Notes: generated from the sequence alone by a model not told the origin. Shown: positions 15,420 to 24,602, numbered from the stretch's first letter. The stretch is 64,000 nucleotides of DNA from CAXTSE01 sp964246985 (GCA_964246985.1 CAXTSE010000010.1:1-64000), one strand, 5' to 3'. Translations and numbers: made by a program.

Positions 15420-16349
15420 TCAGGAGGCAGCGGGCGTGTAGCGCACGCCCCACGACGCCTGCCACTCGGCGTCCGGCTCGAGCCAGATCAGCCCGTCGCC
15501 CGAGTTCAGCGCATCGGGCGCCGCGGTCGTCGGCTCGAGCGCGACGGCGAGCCCGGTACCGCCCTCGGCATCCGACCGCGGGAAGTCGCGCGGCGTGTAG
15601 GCCTGGCACCAGCCGAAGGCCGCATCGTGCCAGATGGTCACACCGCTGCCGTCGGGAGCGGTGAGCGAGGCTACGTCGCCGCGCTCCCCCGTGATGCCGA
15701 GGTCGCCGTACGCGGTGTTCACGTCCACGTCGGCCAGCCGCACCCCGCCACGGAGGTCGTACTCGGTGCCCTCGACGGGCACGTCGTCGATCGGGATCGC
15801 GGCGTCATCGAGCACGAGGCGTCGGCTTCCCGAGATGGTGAGCCGCAGCTCCTCCGGGGCGACCTCGCCCACGCGGAAGTACGGATGCGCGCCCACCGCC
15901 CACGGCGCGGGCCGCGACGCGCGGTTGCGCACCCCGTGCGTGACTGTCAGGCCGTCCGACTGGAGCGCGTAGCCCACCCAGGTGTCGAGGGCGAAGGGCC
16001 AGCCGTGCTGGGGGGCGACGAACGCGCCGAGCGTTACGGCATCCGGAGCCTGGTCGACCACCTGGTAGGCGGTGTTGCGCAGCAGTCCGTGCGAGGCGTT
16101 GCCGAGCTTCGGCTCGGTGAGGTCGAGCTGCTGGGGCTCGCCGTCGAGCGTCCAGCGGCCGCCGCGCACGCGGTTCGGCCACGGAGCGAGCACGATGCCG
16201 CACCCGTGCGGTGGGAGGATGTCTGCGGGAACCGTCTCGGTGATCCGCACGCCGTCGACGCTCAGGGTGCGCAGGACCGCCGCGACCGCCCCGATCTCGG
16301 CGTGCGCCGTCCCGTTGTCGAGCACGTACCGGTCGCCGCTGAAGTCCAC
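15420..16349 (-). CDS. galM: Aldose 1-epimerase (galactose mutarotase) family protein
   Basis: Interconverts alpha and beta anomers of galactose or related sugars ahead of GalK. 309 aa with the mutarotase segments LAPWPNRVRGGRW, ASHGLLRN (active-site His), GAHPYF (second His) and a C-terminal DGLIWLEPDAEW. It follows the DeoR-type regulator by 9 bases on the same strand, divergent from galTK, so it is part of the galactose locus. The GTG start also has TAGGCT six bases upstream, which could give a second, leaderless transcript. Confidence 0.88.
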   Translation of the reverse strand: MDFSGDRYVLDNGTAHAEIGAVAAVLRTLSVDGVRITETVPADILPPHGCGIVLAPWPNRVRGGRWTLDGEPQQLDLTEPKLGNASHGLLRNTAYQVVDQAPDAVTLGAFVAPQHGWPFALDTWVGYALQSDGLTVTHGVRNRASRPAPWAVGAHPYFRVGEVAPEELRLTISGSRRLVLDDAAIPIDDVPVEGTEYDLRGGVRLADVDVNTAYGDLGITGERGDVASLTAPDGSGVTIWHDAAFGWCQAYTPRDFPRSDAEGGTGLAVALEPTTAAPDALNSGDGLIWLEPDAEWQASWGVRYTPAAS

Positions 16350-16358
16350 GCGGCCAGC

Positions 16359-17153
16359 CTAGGCGTGCGTCACGGTCAGGCCGGCGGCCCGCAGGCTCTC
16401 GACGTCCGCGCCGTCGTCCTGCGCCGCGGCCTCGCCGGCCGTGATCAGCTCGGCGAACGCGTCGAGCCCCCCGATGACCGCGAGATCGACCCGGCCGATC
16501 TTGGCCGCATCCGCCACGAGGATGCTGCGCGCGGCCGAGCGCATCGCGAGCGTCTTGATCTCGGCCTCGGGCAGGTTGACGTTGGTCACCCCGTGGCGCG
16601 CGTGGATGCCGTTGCACCCGATCACCGCGAGGTCGAAGCGCAGCGACGCGAGCATCGGCGCTGCGAACGGATTGACCAGCGACTGCTGCAGCGGGCGCAG
16701 TGTGCCGCCCGTGACGATGACCTCGAAGCGCGGGATCGCGGACTCGAGCGCCAGGGCGATCGGCAGCGCGGGCGTGACGACGACGAGGTCGTGCAGCTCG
16801 CGACGCTCGAGCAGCGCCTCGGCGACGGCGAGCGCGGTGCTGCCCGCGTCGAGGTAGACGCAGTCGCCCGACGCCACCCGCCCCGCGGCCTCCGCGCCGA
16901 TCGCGCGCTTGGCGGCGGCGTCGCGGTCACGGGTGGCGGCGAGCGGCGACTCCCGGTCGGCCAGAGCGTCGGCCGGCATCGCTCCCCCGTGCACGCGCAC
17001 GGCGCGGCCCTGGCGCTCGAGCACCCCGAGGTCGGAGCGGATCGTGACGACGCTCACCCCGAGCTCACTGCTCGCATCGGCGACACGCACGAACCCTCGG
17101 GTGGACAGCAGGCGCAGCAGGCCGTTGCGACGCACGGCGGCCGGATCGGACAT
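16359..17153 (-). CDS. DeoR/GlpR-family transcriptional regulator of the gal locus
   Basis: 264-aa repressor-type protein. The N-terminal helix-turn-helix has FVRVADASSELGVSVVTIRSDL followed by RVHGGAM. The C-terminal DeoRC sugar-phosphate sensor has DCVYLDAGSTALAVAEAL and VIGCNGIH. The ATG at 17153 follows GAAAGGGGAG; upstream in-frame residues lie in the operator. It is divergent from galT and followed by galM, so it most likely controls both directions in response to a galactose-derived phosphate (inference). Confidence 0.9.
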   Translation of the reverse strand: MSDPAAVRRNGLLRLLSTRGFVRVADASSELGVSVVTIRSDLGVLERQGRAVRVHGGAMPADALADRESPLAATRDRDAAAKRAIGAEAAGRVASGDCVYLDAGSTALAVAEALLERRELHDLVVVTPALPIALALESAIPRFEVIVTGGTLRPLQQSLVNPFAAPMLASLRFDLAVIGCNGIHARHGVTNVNLPEAEIKTLAMRSAARSILVADAAKIGRVDLAVIGGLDAFAELITAGEAAAQDDGADVESLRAAGLTVTHA

Positions 17154-17163
17154 ACGCTCCCCT

Positions 17164-17205
17164 TTCGAAACCTTGCGTATTCGAAACCTCGACTTTCGAT
17201 ATCGT
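17164..17205. promoter_or_regulatory. Divergent gal promoter region with repeated TTCGAAACCT operator
   Basis: TTCGAAACCT occurs at 17164-17173 and 17180-17189 (16-bp spacing), with a related TTTCGAT at 17194-17200. The galT -10 (TATCGT, 17200-17205) overlaps the last unit and lies six bases from the galT ATG, so the transcript is probably leaderless. Repeats of this kind are typical DeoR-family binding sites. Confidence 0.65.
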
Positions 17206-17211
17206 AATCGC

Positions 17212-18351
17212 ATGTCGACACCACTGTCCGCCGGAATCGTGAGACGCGACGCCGCCATGGCCGACGGCCGTGACCTCTTCTATTACGACGACGCGGGCAC
17301 CGCCCTCGGAGCCGAGCGCTCCGTCGACCGCCGCACCCTCGATCCGCGCCCCGCCACCGCGAGCATGCGGCAGGACCCGCTGACCGGTGAATGGGTGTCG
17401 ATCGCGGCCGCGCGGCAGAACCGCGTCTTCCTGCCCCCAGCAGATCAGGACCCGCTCGCGCCGCAGTCCCCGACCAACCCCTCGGAGGTGCCCGCCCTCT
17501 ACGACGTGGCCGTCTTCGAGAACCGCTCCCCGTCGTTCGGACCCGGTCTCGCCGACGCGGTGAATGCCCCCCACGGGCTCGACGACCTCGCCGACATCGG
17601 CCTCGGCCGCACCCGCACCTCGGTCGGCCGCTGCGAGGTCGTCTGCTTCAGCCCCGAGACCGAGGGATCGTTCGGCACCCTGAGCGCCTCGCGCGCGCGC
17701 ACTGTGATCGAGGCGTGGGCGGATCGCACGGCGGCCCTGTCGGCGCTGCCGGGCGTCGAGCAGGTGTTCCCCTTCGAGAACCGCGGCGAGGCGATCGGCG
17801 TCACGCTGCACCACCCGCACGGGCAGATCTACGCCTACCCGTACGTCACCCCTCGCACCACCCGCACCCTCGATGCGATCGACCGCACGTCGCCCGAGCT
17901 GTTCGCCGAGATCCTCGACTTCGAGCGGGGCGGCGATCGGATCGTGCTCGAGGGTGAGCACTGGACCGCGTTCGTGCCGTTCGCGGCACGCTGGCCCATC
18001 GAGGTGCACCTGCTGCCCCACCGGCAGATCCCCGACTTCGCGGCCACGTCGATCGGGGAGCGCGACGAGCTCGCTCCTCTCTACCTGCGCCTGCTGCGGG
18101 GGATCGACGCCCTCTACACCCAGCCCGACGGCGGCCCGTCGCCGACCCCGTACATCGCCGCGTGGCACCAGGCCCCGGTGAACCGCGGGCGCGAGACCGT
18201 GCGGCTGCACCTGCAGCTCACCTCCCCGCGCCGTGCGGCTGACAGACTGAAGTACCTCGCTGGATCCGAGGCCGCCATGGGCGCCTGGATCGGCGACGTC
18301 ACGCCGGAGACGGCGGCCGAGAACATCCGGAAGGCCATCGAGCGATCATGA
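17212..18351 (+). CDS. galT: Galactose-1-phosphate uridylyltransferase
   Basis: Leloir pathway enzyme that swaps UMP between UDP-glucose and galactose-1-phosphate. 379 aa, close to the family size, with the catalytic H201-P-H203-G-Q205 motif in HHPHGQIYAYPY and the early WVSIAAARQNRVFLP signature. The ATG at 17212 matches a leaderless -10. It overlaps galK by 4 bases (ATGA). Confidence 0.97.
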   Translation: MSTPLSAGIVRRDAAMADGRDLFYYDDAGTALGAERSVDRRTLDPRPATASMRQDPLTGEWVSIAAARQNRVFLPPADQDPLAPQSPTNPSEVPALYDVAVFENRSPSFGPGLADAVNAPHGLDDLADIGLGRTRTSVGRCEVVCFSPETEGSFGTLSASRARTVIEAWADRTAALSALPGVEQVFPFENRGEAIGVTLHHPHGQIYAYPYVTPRTTRTLDAIDRTSPELFAEILDFERGGDRIVLEGEHWTAFVPFAARWPIEVHLLPHRQIPDFAATSIGERDELAPLYLRLLRGIDALYTQPDGGPSPTPYIAAWHQAPVNRGRETVRLHLQLTSPRRAADRLKYLAGSEAAMGAWIGDVTPETAAENIRKAIERS

Positions 18352-19520
18352 GCGACATGCGAGACGAGGTGCGCGCCCTCTTCGCGGCACTCACCGGACA
18401 CGAGCCGGACGGCCTCTGGTCGGCCCCCGGACGCGTCAACCTGATCGGCGAGCACACCGACTACAACGAGGGCTTCGTGCTGCCGCTCGCGATCGACCGC
18501 CGCACCCTGGTCGCACTCGGTCTGCGTGACGACGGCGTGATCCGCGTCGCGTCGACCTTCGACGACGCGGTCGCCGAGCTGCCGGTGACGGAGCTGCGCG
18601 CCGCCCAGGCCGGCGGGTATCTGCGGGGCTGGCCCGCGTATCCGCTCGGTGTCGCCTGGGCGCTCGGCCGCTACGGCGCCGACCTCGACGCGGTGCCCGG
18701 AGTCGACCTGGTGATCGACTCGAACGTGCCGGTCGGCGCCGGCCTGTCGTCGTCGGCCGCGATCGAGAGCGCCGTCGCCCTCGCCCTGAACGACGTGTGG
18801 CAGCTGGGCCTCACCCGCGAGCAGCTCGCGCAGGTCGGCCGGCTCGCCGAGAACGAGGCCGTCGGCGCTCCCACCGGCATCATGGACCAGTCGGCCTCGC
18901 TGCTCGGGCAGCGCGACTCCGCGGTGTTCCTCGACTGCCGCACGCTCGAAGCGCAGGTCGTGCCCCTCGGCTTCGCCGACGCCGGGCTCGCGCTGGTCGT
19001 CATCGACACGGGCGTCTCTCACTCCCACGCCACGGGTGGCTACGCGTCGCGGCGCGCATCCTGCGAGGCGGGGGCCGCTGCCCTGGGAGTCGCCTCTCTG
19101 CGCGACGTGACGGTCGACGACCTGCCGCGCGCCGCCGAGCTGCTCGATGACGAGACGTTCCGCCGGGTGCGGCACGTCGTGACCGAGAACCAGCGCGTGC
19201 TGGATGTCGTCGAGGTGCTGCGCACCGACGGCCCGACCGCGATCGGCCCGCTGCTCGACGCGTCGCACCGGTCGATGCGCGACGACTTCGAGATCTCGGT
19301 GCCCGAGCTCGACCTCGCCGTCGAGACGGCGCTCAGTGCCGGGGCGATCGGAGCGCGGATGACGGGAGGCGGATTCGGCGGTGCGGCGATCGCGCTCGTT
19401 CCGGCTGGCGGGCTGTCGCGCGTGCAGGTGGCGATCGACGGAGCCTTCGCCGAGCACGGGTTCGGATCACCGGAGCTGTTCACGGTCGCGGCGTCCGACG
19501 GGGCCGTGCGCGACGCCTGA
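18348..19520 (+). CDS. galK: Galactokinase
   Basis: Phosphorylates galactose to galactose-1-phosphate, the substrate of GalT. 390-aa GHMP kinase with the galactokinase signature GRVNLIGEHTDYNEGFVLP near residue 25, the phosphate loop VPVGAGLSSSAAIESAV and the C-terminal MTGGGFGGAAIAL. Translationally coupled to galT. No galE is present in the window. Confidence 0.98.
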   Translation: MSDMRDEVRALFAALTGHEPDGLWSAPGRVNLIGEHTDYNEGFVLPLAIDRRTLVALGLRDDGVIRVASTFDDAVAELPVTELRAAQAGGYLRGWPAYPLGVAWALGRYGADLDAVPGVDLVIDSNVPVGAGLSSSAAIESAVALALNDVWQLGLTREQLAQVGRLAENEAVGAPTGIMDQSASLLGQRDSAVFLDCRTLEAQVVPLGFADAGLALVVIDTGVSHSHATGGYASRRASCEAGAAALGVASLRDVTVDDLPRAAELLDDETFRRVRHVVTENQRVLDVVEVLRTDGPTAIGPLLDASHRSMRDDFEISVPELDLAVETALSAGAIGARMTGGGFGGAAIALVPAGGLSRVQVAIDGAFAEHGFGSPELFTVAASDGAVRDA

Positions 19521-19523
19521 CCG

Positions 19524-20423
19524 TCAGCGCAGGCGGCGCTCGGCGGCCTCGACCACGTTCGAGAGCAGCAGCGCCCGCGTCATCGGGCCAACGCCCCCGG
19601 GGTTCGGCGAGAGCCAGCCCGCGACCTCCGCGACCGCGGGGTCGACGTCGCCGTGGAGGCGCGCCTTGCCCGAGTCGGACGTGCCGACGCGGGTGACCCC
19701 GACATCCAGCACCGCCGCCCCCGGCTTGATCCAGTCGGCCTTCACGAAGTGCGGCACGCCGATCGCCGCCACGACGATGTCGGCGCGACGCACCTCGGCG
19801 GCCAGGTCGACCGTGCGCGAGTGCGTCAGCGTGACCGTCGCGTCGACGCCCTTGCGCGTGAAGACGAGTCCGAGCGGGCGGCCGACGGTGAGGCCTCGGC
19901 CGATGATCGTGACATGCCGGCCGGCGATCGGCACGTCGTGCCGCCGCAGCAGCTCGACGACGCCCGCGGGCGTGCAGGGCAGCGGAAACCACGAGCCGGT
20001 CCCTGAGCTTGTCGAAGGGTCGACCCCGAGCACCAGGCGTCCGAGGTTGGTGGGATGCAGGCCGTCGGCATCCTTGTCGGGGTCGATCAGCTCGAGCATC
20101 GCGTTCTCGTCGATCCCGGCGGGCAGCGGCAGCTGCACGATGTAGCCGGTCACCTCGGGGGCCGAGTTGAGGTCGGCGATGGCCGCGCGCACATCCGCCT
20201 CGGATGCGGTCTCGGGCAGGTCGACGCGGATCGACTCGATGCCGACCTCGGCCGAGTCGCGGTGCTTGCCTCCGACGTAGCTGAGCGATCCGGGATCGCT
20301 CCCCACCAGCAGCGTCCCCAGCCCCGGCGTGACGCCCCGCGCGCGGAGCGCCGCGATGCGCACGGCGAGCTCCCCCTTGATGGCGGTTGCCGTGGCGATC
20401 CCGTCGAGGATCCGAGCCGTCAC
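19524..20423 (-). CDS. folD: Bifunctional methylenetetrahydrofolate dehydrogenase/cyclohydrolase FolD
   Basis: Interconverts 5,10-methylene-THF and 10-formyl-THF, feeding formyl groups to PurH, PurN and the deformylase PurU, all of which are in this window. 299 aa with SYVGGKHRDSAEVGI (catalytic Lys), GYIVQLPLP, PCTPAGVVELL and SPNPGGVGPMTRALLL. An extra segment, DPSTSSGTGSW, sits before PLPCTP. It is encoded by a short palindromic repeat (19998-20025) and makes the protein slightly longer than usual. It lies 4 bases after glyA in the same direction. Confidence 0.96.
   Translation of the reverse strand: MTARILDGIATATAIKGELAVRIAALRARGVTPGLGTLLVGSDPGSLSYVGGKHRDSAEVGIESIRVDLPETASEADVRAAIADLNSAPEVTGYIVQLPLPAGIDENAMLELIDPDKDADGLHPTNLGRLVLGVDPSTSSGTGSWFPLPCTPAGVVELLRRHDVPIAGRHVTIIGRGLTVGRPLGLVFTRKGVDATVTLTHSRTVDLAAEVRRADIVVAAIGVPHFVKADWIKPGAAVLDVGVTRVGTSDSGKARLHGDVDPAVAEVAGWLSPNPGGVGPMTRALLLSNVVEAAERRLR
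19998..20025. repeat. REP-like palindromic repeat inside folD
   Basis: The unit GGTCCCTGAGCTTGTCGAAG (20 bases shown) followed by GGTCGACC belongs to a widespread actinobacterial short dyad. Here it lies in frame in folD and adds the residues STSSGTG. Related units lie at 21801-21826 and 38549-38568. Confidence 0.7.
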
Positions 20424-20427
20424 GCGA

Positions 20428-21762
20428 CTACTTCCAGGTTCCGGGGGACGTGAGGTCGGCGTAGAGGGGGAAGCGTGCGGCCAGGGCCGAGACGCGTGCC
20501 TGCAGAGCAGGGACGTCGGAGCCGGGAATCAGCGTCAGCGCGATGATGTCGGCGACCTCGGCGAACTCCTCGTCGCCGAACCCGCGCGTCGCGAGCGCAG
20601 GGGTGCCGATGCGCACGCCGGAGGTGACCATCGGGGGGCGCGGATCGTTCGGCACCGCGTTCTTGTTCACGGTGATGCCGACCTCGTGCAGCAGATCCTC
20701 CGCGTCCTTGCCGGTGAGCTCGGAGGCGCGCAGGTCGACGAGCACGAGGTGCACCTCGGTGCCGCCGGTCAGGACGTCCACGCCGGCGGCCTTCGCATCC
20801 GGCTGGATGAGGCGCTCGGCGAGCAGCGCGGCGCCGCGCTTCGTGCGCTCCTGGCGGTCCTTGAACTCGGGGGTCGCGGCGATCTTGAAGGCCGTGGCCT
20901 TCGCGGCGATCACGTGCATGAGCGGGCCGCCCTGGTGTCCGGGGAAGACGTTGGAGTTGATCTTCTTCGCCAGGTCGGGGTCGTTCGTGAGGATGAAGCC
21001 CGAGCGGGGTCCGCCGATCGTCTTGTGCACGGTCGAGGAGACGACGTGCGCGTGCGGCACCGGGCTCGGGTGGACGCCCGCCGCCACGAGGCCGGCGAAG
21101 TGCGCCATGTCGACCCAGAGCATCGCCCCCACCTCGTCGGCGATGGCGCGGAACGCCGCGAAGTCGAGCTCGCGCGGATAGGCCGACCAGCCGGCGATCA
21201 GCACGTGCGGCTTGACCTCGAGGGCCTTCGCCCGCACGACGTCCATGTCGATGAGGTCTGTCTCGGGGTCGACGCCGTAGGCGTGTGCCTCGTAGAGCTT
21301 GCCCGAGAAGTTGAGCTTCATGCCGTGGGTGAGGTGGCCGCCGTCCGCGAGCGACAGACCGAGGATGCGATCGCCCGGCTTCGCGATCGCCGACAGCACC
21401 GCGGCGTTGGCACTCGCACCCGAGTGCGGCTGGACGTTGGCGAATGCCGCGCCGAACAGGCTCTTCGCGCGCTCGATGGCAAGCGTCTCGACCACGTCGA
21501 CGAACTCGCACCCGCCGTAGTAGCGGCGTCCGGGGTAGCCCTCGGCGTACTTGTTGGTGAGCACCGAGCCCTGCGCCTCGAGGATCGCACGCGGCACGAA
21601 GTTCTCGCTCGCGATCATCTCGAGCGTGGACTGCTGACGGTTCAGCTCGTCCGCGAGCGCCTGGGCGACCTCGGGGTCGACCTCGGCGAGGGGGAGGTTG
21701 AAGGTCGACGGGGTGGCGTCGACGGGGGCGGCGGGCGCTTCGGTGGAGATGGTGTCGGTCAC
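20428..21762 (-). CDS. glyA: Serine hydroxymethyltransferase
   Basis: PLP enzyme converting serine and THF to glycine and 5,10-methylene-THF, the substrate of the next gene product, FolD. 444 aa with LEMIASENFVPRAILEAQGS, YYGGCEFVDVVE and the PLP-binding Lys in VVSSTVHKTIGGPRSG. The GTG at 21762 follows GAGGAG; the upstream frame is leader RNA. The transcript begins with a ZTP riboswitch. Confidence 0.97.
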   Translation of the reverse strand: MTDTISTEAPAAPVDATPSTFNLPLAEVDPEVAQALADELNRQQSTLEMIASENFVPRAILEAQGSVLTNKYAEGYPGRRYYGGCEFVDVVETLAIERAKSLFGAAFANVQPHSGASANAAVLSAIAKPGDRILGLSLADGGHLTHGMKLNFSGKLYEAHAYGVDPETDLIDMDVVRAKALEVKPHVLIAGWSAYPRELDFAAFRAIADEVGAMLWVDMAHFAGLVAAGVHPSPVPHAHVVSSTVHKTIGGPRSGFILTNDPDLAKKINSNVFPGHQGGPLMHVIAAKATAFKIAATPEFKDRQERTKRGAALLAERLIQPDAKAAGVDVLTGGTEVHLVLVDLRASELTGKDAEDLLHEVGITVNKNAVPNDPRPPMVTSGVRIGTPALATRGFGDEEFAEVADIIALTLIPGSDVPALQARVSALAARFPLYADLTSPGTWK

Positions 21763-21800
21763 GGGTGCTCCTCGGGGGTTCGGCAGACTGCGCAAGGGGG

Positions 21801-21840
21801 TGATCTCGACGAGCTCGATCACCGGTTCCGGTTCGATCAC
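21801..21840. repeat. REP-like repeats in the glyA leader
   Basis: GATCTCGACGAGCTCGATC followed by ACC, then the tandem GGTTCCGGTTCGATCACCGG, lie between the ZTP aptamer and the glyA ribosome-binding site. The unit can fold as a GGTGATC...GAGATCACC hairpin on the minus strand and is the same repeat type as those in folD and the ROK kinase gene. Confidence 0.65.
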
Positions 21841-21845
21841 CGGTT

Positions 21846-21922
21846 CGGCGGCCCAGGCGTACGGCCGCGTCCTTACGTCAGTCGCTCCCCGATGGTGGAC
21901 CATCCGAACGCCAGTCGCGACG
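21846..21922 (-). ncRNA. ZTP (pfl) riboswitch
   Basis: On the minus strand the leader reads TCGCGACTGGCG, then a hairpin GGATGGTCCACCATC, then GGGGAGCGACTGACG, and after a linker CCGTACGCCTGGGC. These are the conserved blocks of the ZTP/ZMP aptamer, which activates one-carbon and purine genes when 10-formyl-THF is short. It precedes glyA-folD, a classical target. The likely -10 is TAATGT around 21930-21935. Confidence 0.92.
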
Positions 21923-21944
21923 TTGTCGACATTACCAGGCGCGG

Positions 21945-22916
21945 CTACCGCCCGGCCAGGAACTCGTCGAGCTCGGAGGACGTCGGAGCGGTGGCCGGAC
22001 CACGGCGCGTCACCGCGATCGCGGCGGCAGCGTTGGCGCGACGGGCGGCAGCTCGCGGGTCGAGTCCGGATGCGAGCGCGGCCAGGAACACGCCCACATG
22101 CGCGTCGCCTGCGCCGTTGGCGTCGATCGCGTCGACCTCGAAGCCCGGCACAGGCACGACCGCATCGTCGCCGACCAGGCTCAGCAGGCATCCGCTCGCT
22201 CCCTGGCGCACGACGGCGCCGCGGCGAACCCGGCGGCTGAGCGCGCGGGCGGCGGCCTCCGCGTCCGCCGCGCCGGTCGCCGCCAGGGCCTCGCGCTCGT
22301 TGCCGCTCCACCAGTCGGTGCGGCCGAGCGCCGGATCGAGCAGCCGCGCCGAGAGGTCGGCGGCGAGCGGGCCCGGATCGAACAGCACGACCACCCGGTC
22401 GTCGAGCGTCGGCAGCCAGGCGGCGAGCGCCGGACCGCTCGGCTCGCGCGCGAGGCCGTAGCCGGAGATGTGCACGAGGTCGCCCGGCGCGAGCTCGACG
22501 CGCGCGAGCAGATCGTGGGTGAGCAGCGCCTCGGCACCGACCGTGGTGACGAAGGTGCGCTCGCCGCCGTCCTCGACGAAGGTGACGTCCCACCCGGTGT
22601 CGAGCTCGGCGCGGGGCTCGTGCAGGACGTCGATGCGCTGCTCGGCGAGGGCGGCGCGTGCCAGATCGCCGAACGGCCCGCGCCCGAGTGCGCCGGCGAA
22701 CACGCACGCGCGCCCCTGGCGCCGCGCCGCGACGAGCGCGTTGAACCCGCTGCCACCGACGACCGAAGTCGACCGGCGCGCGGTGACGTCGTCGCCCGGA
22801 GCAGGCATCGTCGCGACCTCCACGACGACGTCGACGGTCGCGTTCCCCACGCTGACCACGCGAACGCCGGCGCGGGCGGTCGCCTCTGCTCGCGAGTGAC
22901 CAGTTGCGCTCGTCAT
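21945..22916 (-). CDS. PfkB-family sugar/nucleoside kinase
   Basis: 323-aa ribokinase-like enzyme. The N-terminal segment is VVSVGNATVDVVVEVATMPAPGDDV, followed by the substrate-binding GGSGFNALVAARRQG. The C-terminal ATP/anion-hole motif reads DANGAGDAHVGVFLAAL, with the catalytic Asp. The ATG at 22916 is preferred over an upstream in-frame ATG with no similarity. Last gene of a four-gene operon with an NCS1 permease, cysteine hydrolase and ADP-ribosylglycohydrolase; ribose or a nucleoside is the likely substrate (inference from context). Confidence 0.88.
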   Translation of the reverse strand: MTSATGHSRAEATARAGVRVVSVGNATVDVVVEVATMPAPGDDVTARRSTSVVGGSGFNALVAARRQGRACVFAGALGRGPFGDLARAALAEQRIDVLHEPRAELDTGWDVTFVEDGGERTFVTTVGAEALLTHDLLARVELAPGDLVHISGYGLAREPSGPALAAWLPTLDDRVVVLFDPGPLAADLSARLLDPALGRTDWWSGNEREALAATGAADAEAAARALSRRVRRGAVVRQGASGCLLSLVGDDAVVPVPGFEVDAIDANGAGDAHVGVFLAALASGLDPRAAARRANAAAAIAVTRRGPATAPTSSELDEFLAGR

Positions 22917-22941
22917 CGGGCGCTCGGGCGTGCGCAGCTGG

Positions 22942-24024
22942 TCATTCGCGGGAGTCGCGGACCGCGAGGAGGTCGGCCACGAGGCGCTCGAGGCGCGCCG
23001 AGGCGAGGTGGTCGGGGTTGGCCACGGTGACGGCGGCGACGGCCGAGGCCGGGAACGCGTCGGCACCCGCGAGAGCGCCGGCCATCGCTCCGGCGAGCGC
23101 GGCGATCGTGTCGGTGTCGCCGCCGGCGTTCGCCGCCAGGAGCGCGGCCGTCCACCCGATCCCGCCGCGGTCCTCCACCCCGGAGACCCGCCCGCCGCGC
23201 GCCAGCGCCAGCATCCCGAACGCGGCGGGCACCGACTCCTGCGTGGCGAGACTCGTTCCGATCAGCGCGATCATGTCGTCGAGCCCGTGCGCGCCCCCAC
23301 CCTCGGCGAGCGACATCGCCCAGAGGATGCGCGACGCGACATCCGCTCCGGCGATCCAGTGCCCGCGGGTGGCTCCCTCGTGCGCCGCGGCGACCGCCAG
23401 CTGCACGGCCTCGTCCCAGTCGGCACCGTCGAGACCCGCGCTGACGACGGCCGCGATCGCCGCGGCCCCCGCGATCGCGATCCCGGTGTCGTGCGAGACG
23501 CGGCCGGCATCCTGCACCACCGTGACGAACGCCCCCAGGTCACCCGTCCCGGTCGCGATCCCGACCGGGGTGATCCGCATCGCCGCGCCATTGGTCGTGC
23601 CCGCTCGGCCCGCCTGGTCGGCCGGGGTCCCGGCGAGCACCGCGGCGACCGCGGCTCGGGTCGACGGCCCGAGCAGGTCGAGCGACCCGCGGGCGCGCAT
23701 CCGGTCCTCCCAGGCGACGAGCTTCGCGGCGAGCTCGCCCGGTGGGATCTCGCCCCCGGTCGCCACGAGGAGGTCGGCCACCAGCAGGGCCTGCTCCGTG
23801 TCGTCGGTGATCGACCCGGCAGCCATGTCGGCCGCGATCGGATGGTCGGACGCACCCGCGGCGAAGTCGGTGATCTCGCCGAACCGCTCGGCGATCTCGG
23901 CGCGGGACATCAGCTGCGTCGGCATGCCGAGCGCATCGCCGATCGCGAGTCCGTGCAGGGCGGCGAGCGCGCGGCCGCGCCGCGGGTCGGCCGCCGCGAT
24001 GTCGCCCTCGCGCGGATCGCTCAC
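22942..24024 (-). CDS. ADP-ribosylglycohydrolase-family protein
   Basis: 360-aa hydrolase of N-glycosidic bonds to ribose. Metal-binding Asp/Thr motifs are GLAIGDALGMPTQ, SITDDTEQALLVADLL and NAGGDTDTIAALAGAMAGAL, in the usual order. The GTG start overlaps the previous stop (GTGA). In a salvage operon such a protein could act as a nucleoside-type hydrolase rather than on ADP-ribosylated protein; this is inference. Confidence 0.9.
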   Translation of the reverse strand: MSDPREGDIAAADPRRGRALAALHGLAIGDALGMPTQLMSRAEIAERFGEITDFAAGASDHPIAADMAAGSITDDTEQALLVADLLVATGGEIPPGELAAKLVAWEDRMRARGSLDLLGPSTRAAVAAVLAGTPADQAGRAGTTNGAAMRITPVGIATGTGDLGAFVTVVQDAGRVSHDTGIAIAGAAAIAAVVSAGLDGADWDEAVQLAVAAAHEGATRGHWIAGADVASRILWAMSLAEGGGAHGLDDMIALIGTSLATQESVPAAFGMLALARGGRVSGVEDRGGIGWTAALLAANAGGDTDTIAALAGAMAGALAGADAFPASAVAAVTVANPDHLASARLERLVADLLAVRDSRE

Positions 24025-24596
24025 AGCGACGCCAGCACCTCGTCGACGGTGGTGATCTCGATGAGCGGCGCGTAGAGCGCCATGGCGTCGAGGGCGCGCT
24101 GGTGGTCGGCGGGGCTGAGCCCGGCGCACGCGTCGGCGGCGACGCGCACGTGCACGCCCGCGTCCGCGGCAGCCAGCGCGGTCGAGATCACGCAGCAGTC
24201 GGTCGAGACCCCCGCGATCACCATCTCGCTCGAACCGCCCATGGCCGAGCCGAGCTGCCCGTCCCACTTGCCGAAGGTCGTGCGCGTCTCGACCCGCCGC
24301 GCGCCGGCGAACTCGGGGGTCAGGTCGTAGAGCGGATCGGTGGGCGGCACGAGCGCGAACGCCCACTGCTCGTAGTAGGGCACCCATGCACCCTGCGGAT
24401 CGCTCGGTGCCACGAACCGGGTGAAGATCGCCCGGTCGCCGAACGCGGGGGCCAGCCGGGTGATCCCGGCCGCCGCTCGCGCGTACTCGGGGGTGAACCA
24501 CTGACTCGACGGATCGCCGAAGATCACCTGCATGTCGATAGCGACCAGCCAGGGCGCGGATGACGCCCCCGGCCCCTGCGCACCGGTGTCCGACAC
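24021..24596 (-). CDS. Isochorismatase-family cysteine hydrolase
   Basis: 191-aa amidohydrolase-type protein with the Asp-Lys-Cys triad of the family: D in WLVAIDMQVIFGD, K in TTFGKWDG and C in AGVSTDCCVISTALAAADAG. Relatives hydrolyse nicotinamide, N-carbamoylsarcosine, ureidoacrylate or isochorismate; which one cannot be told. It lies 6 bases after the permease gene and overlaps the ADP-ribosylglycohydrolase start. Confidence 0.88.
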   Translation of the reverse strand: MSDTGAQGPGASSAPWLVAIDMQVIFGDPSSQWFTPEYARAAAGITRLAPAFGDRAIFTRFVAPSDPQGAWVPYYEQWAFALVPPTDPLYDLTPEFAGARRVETRTTFGKWDGQLGSAMGGSSEMVIAGVSTDCCVISTALAAADAGVHVRVAADACAGLSPADHQRALDAMALYAPLIEITTVDEVLASL

Positions 24597-24602
24597 GGCG
24601 GC

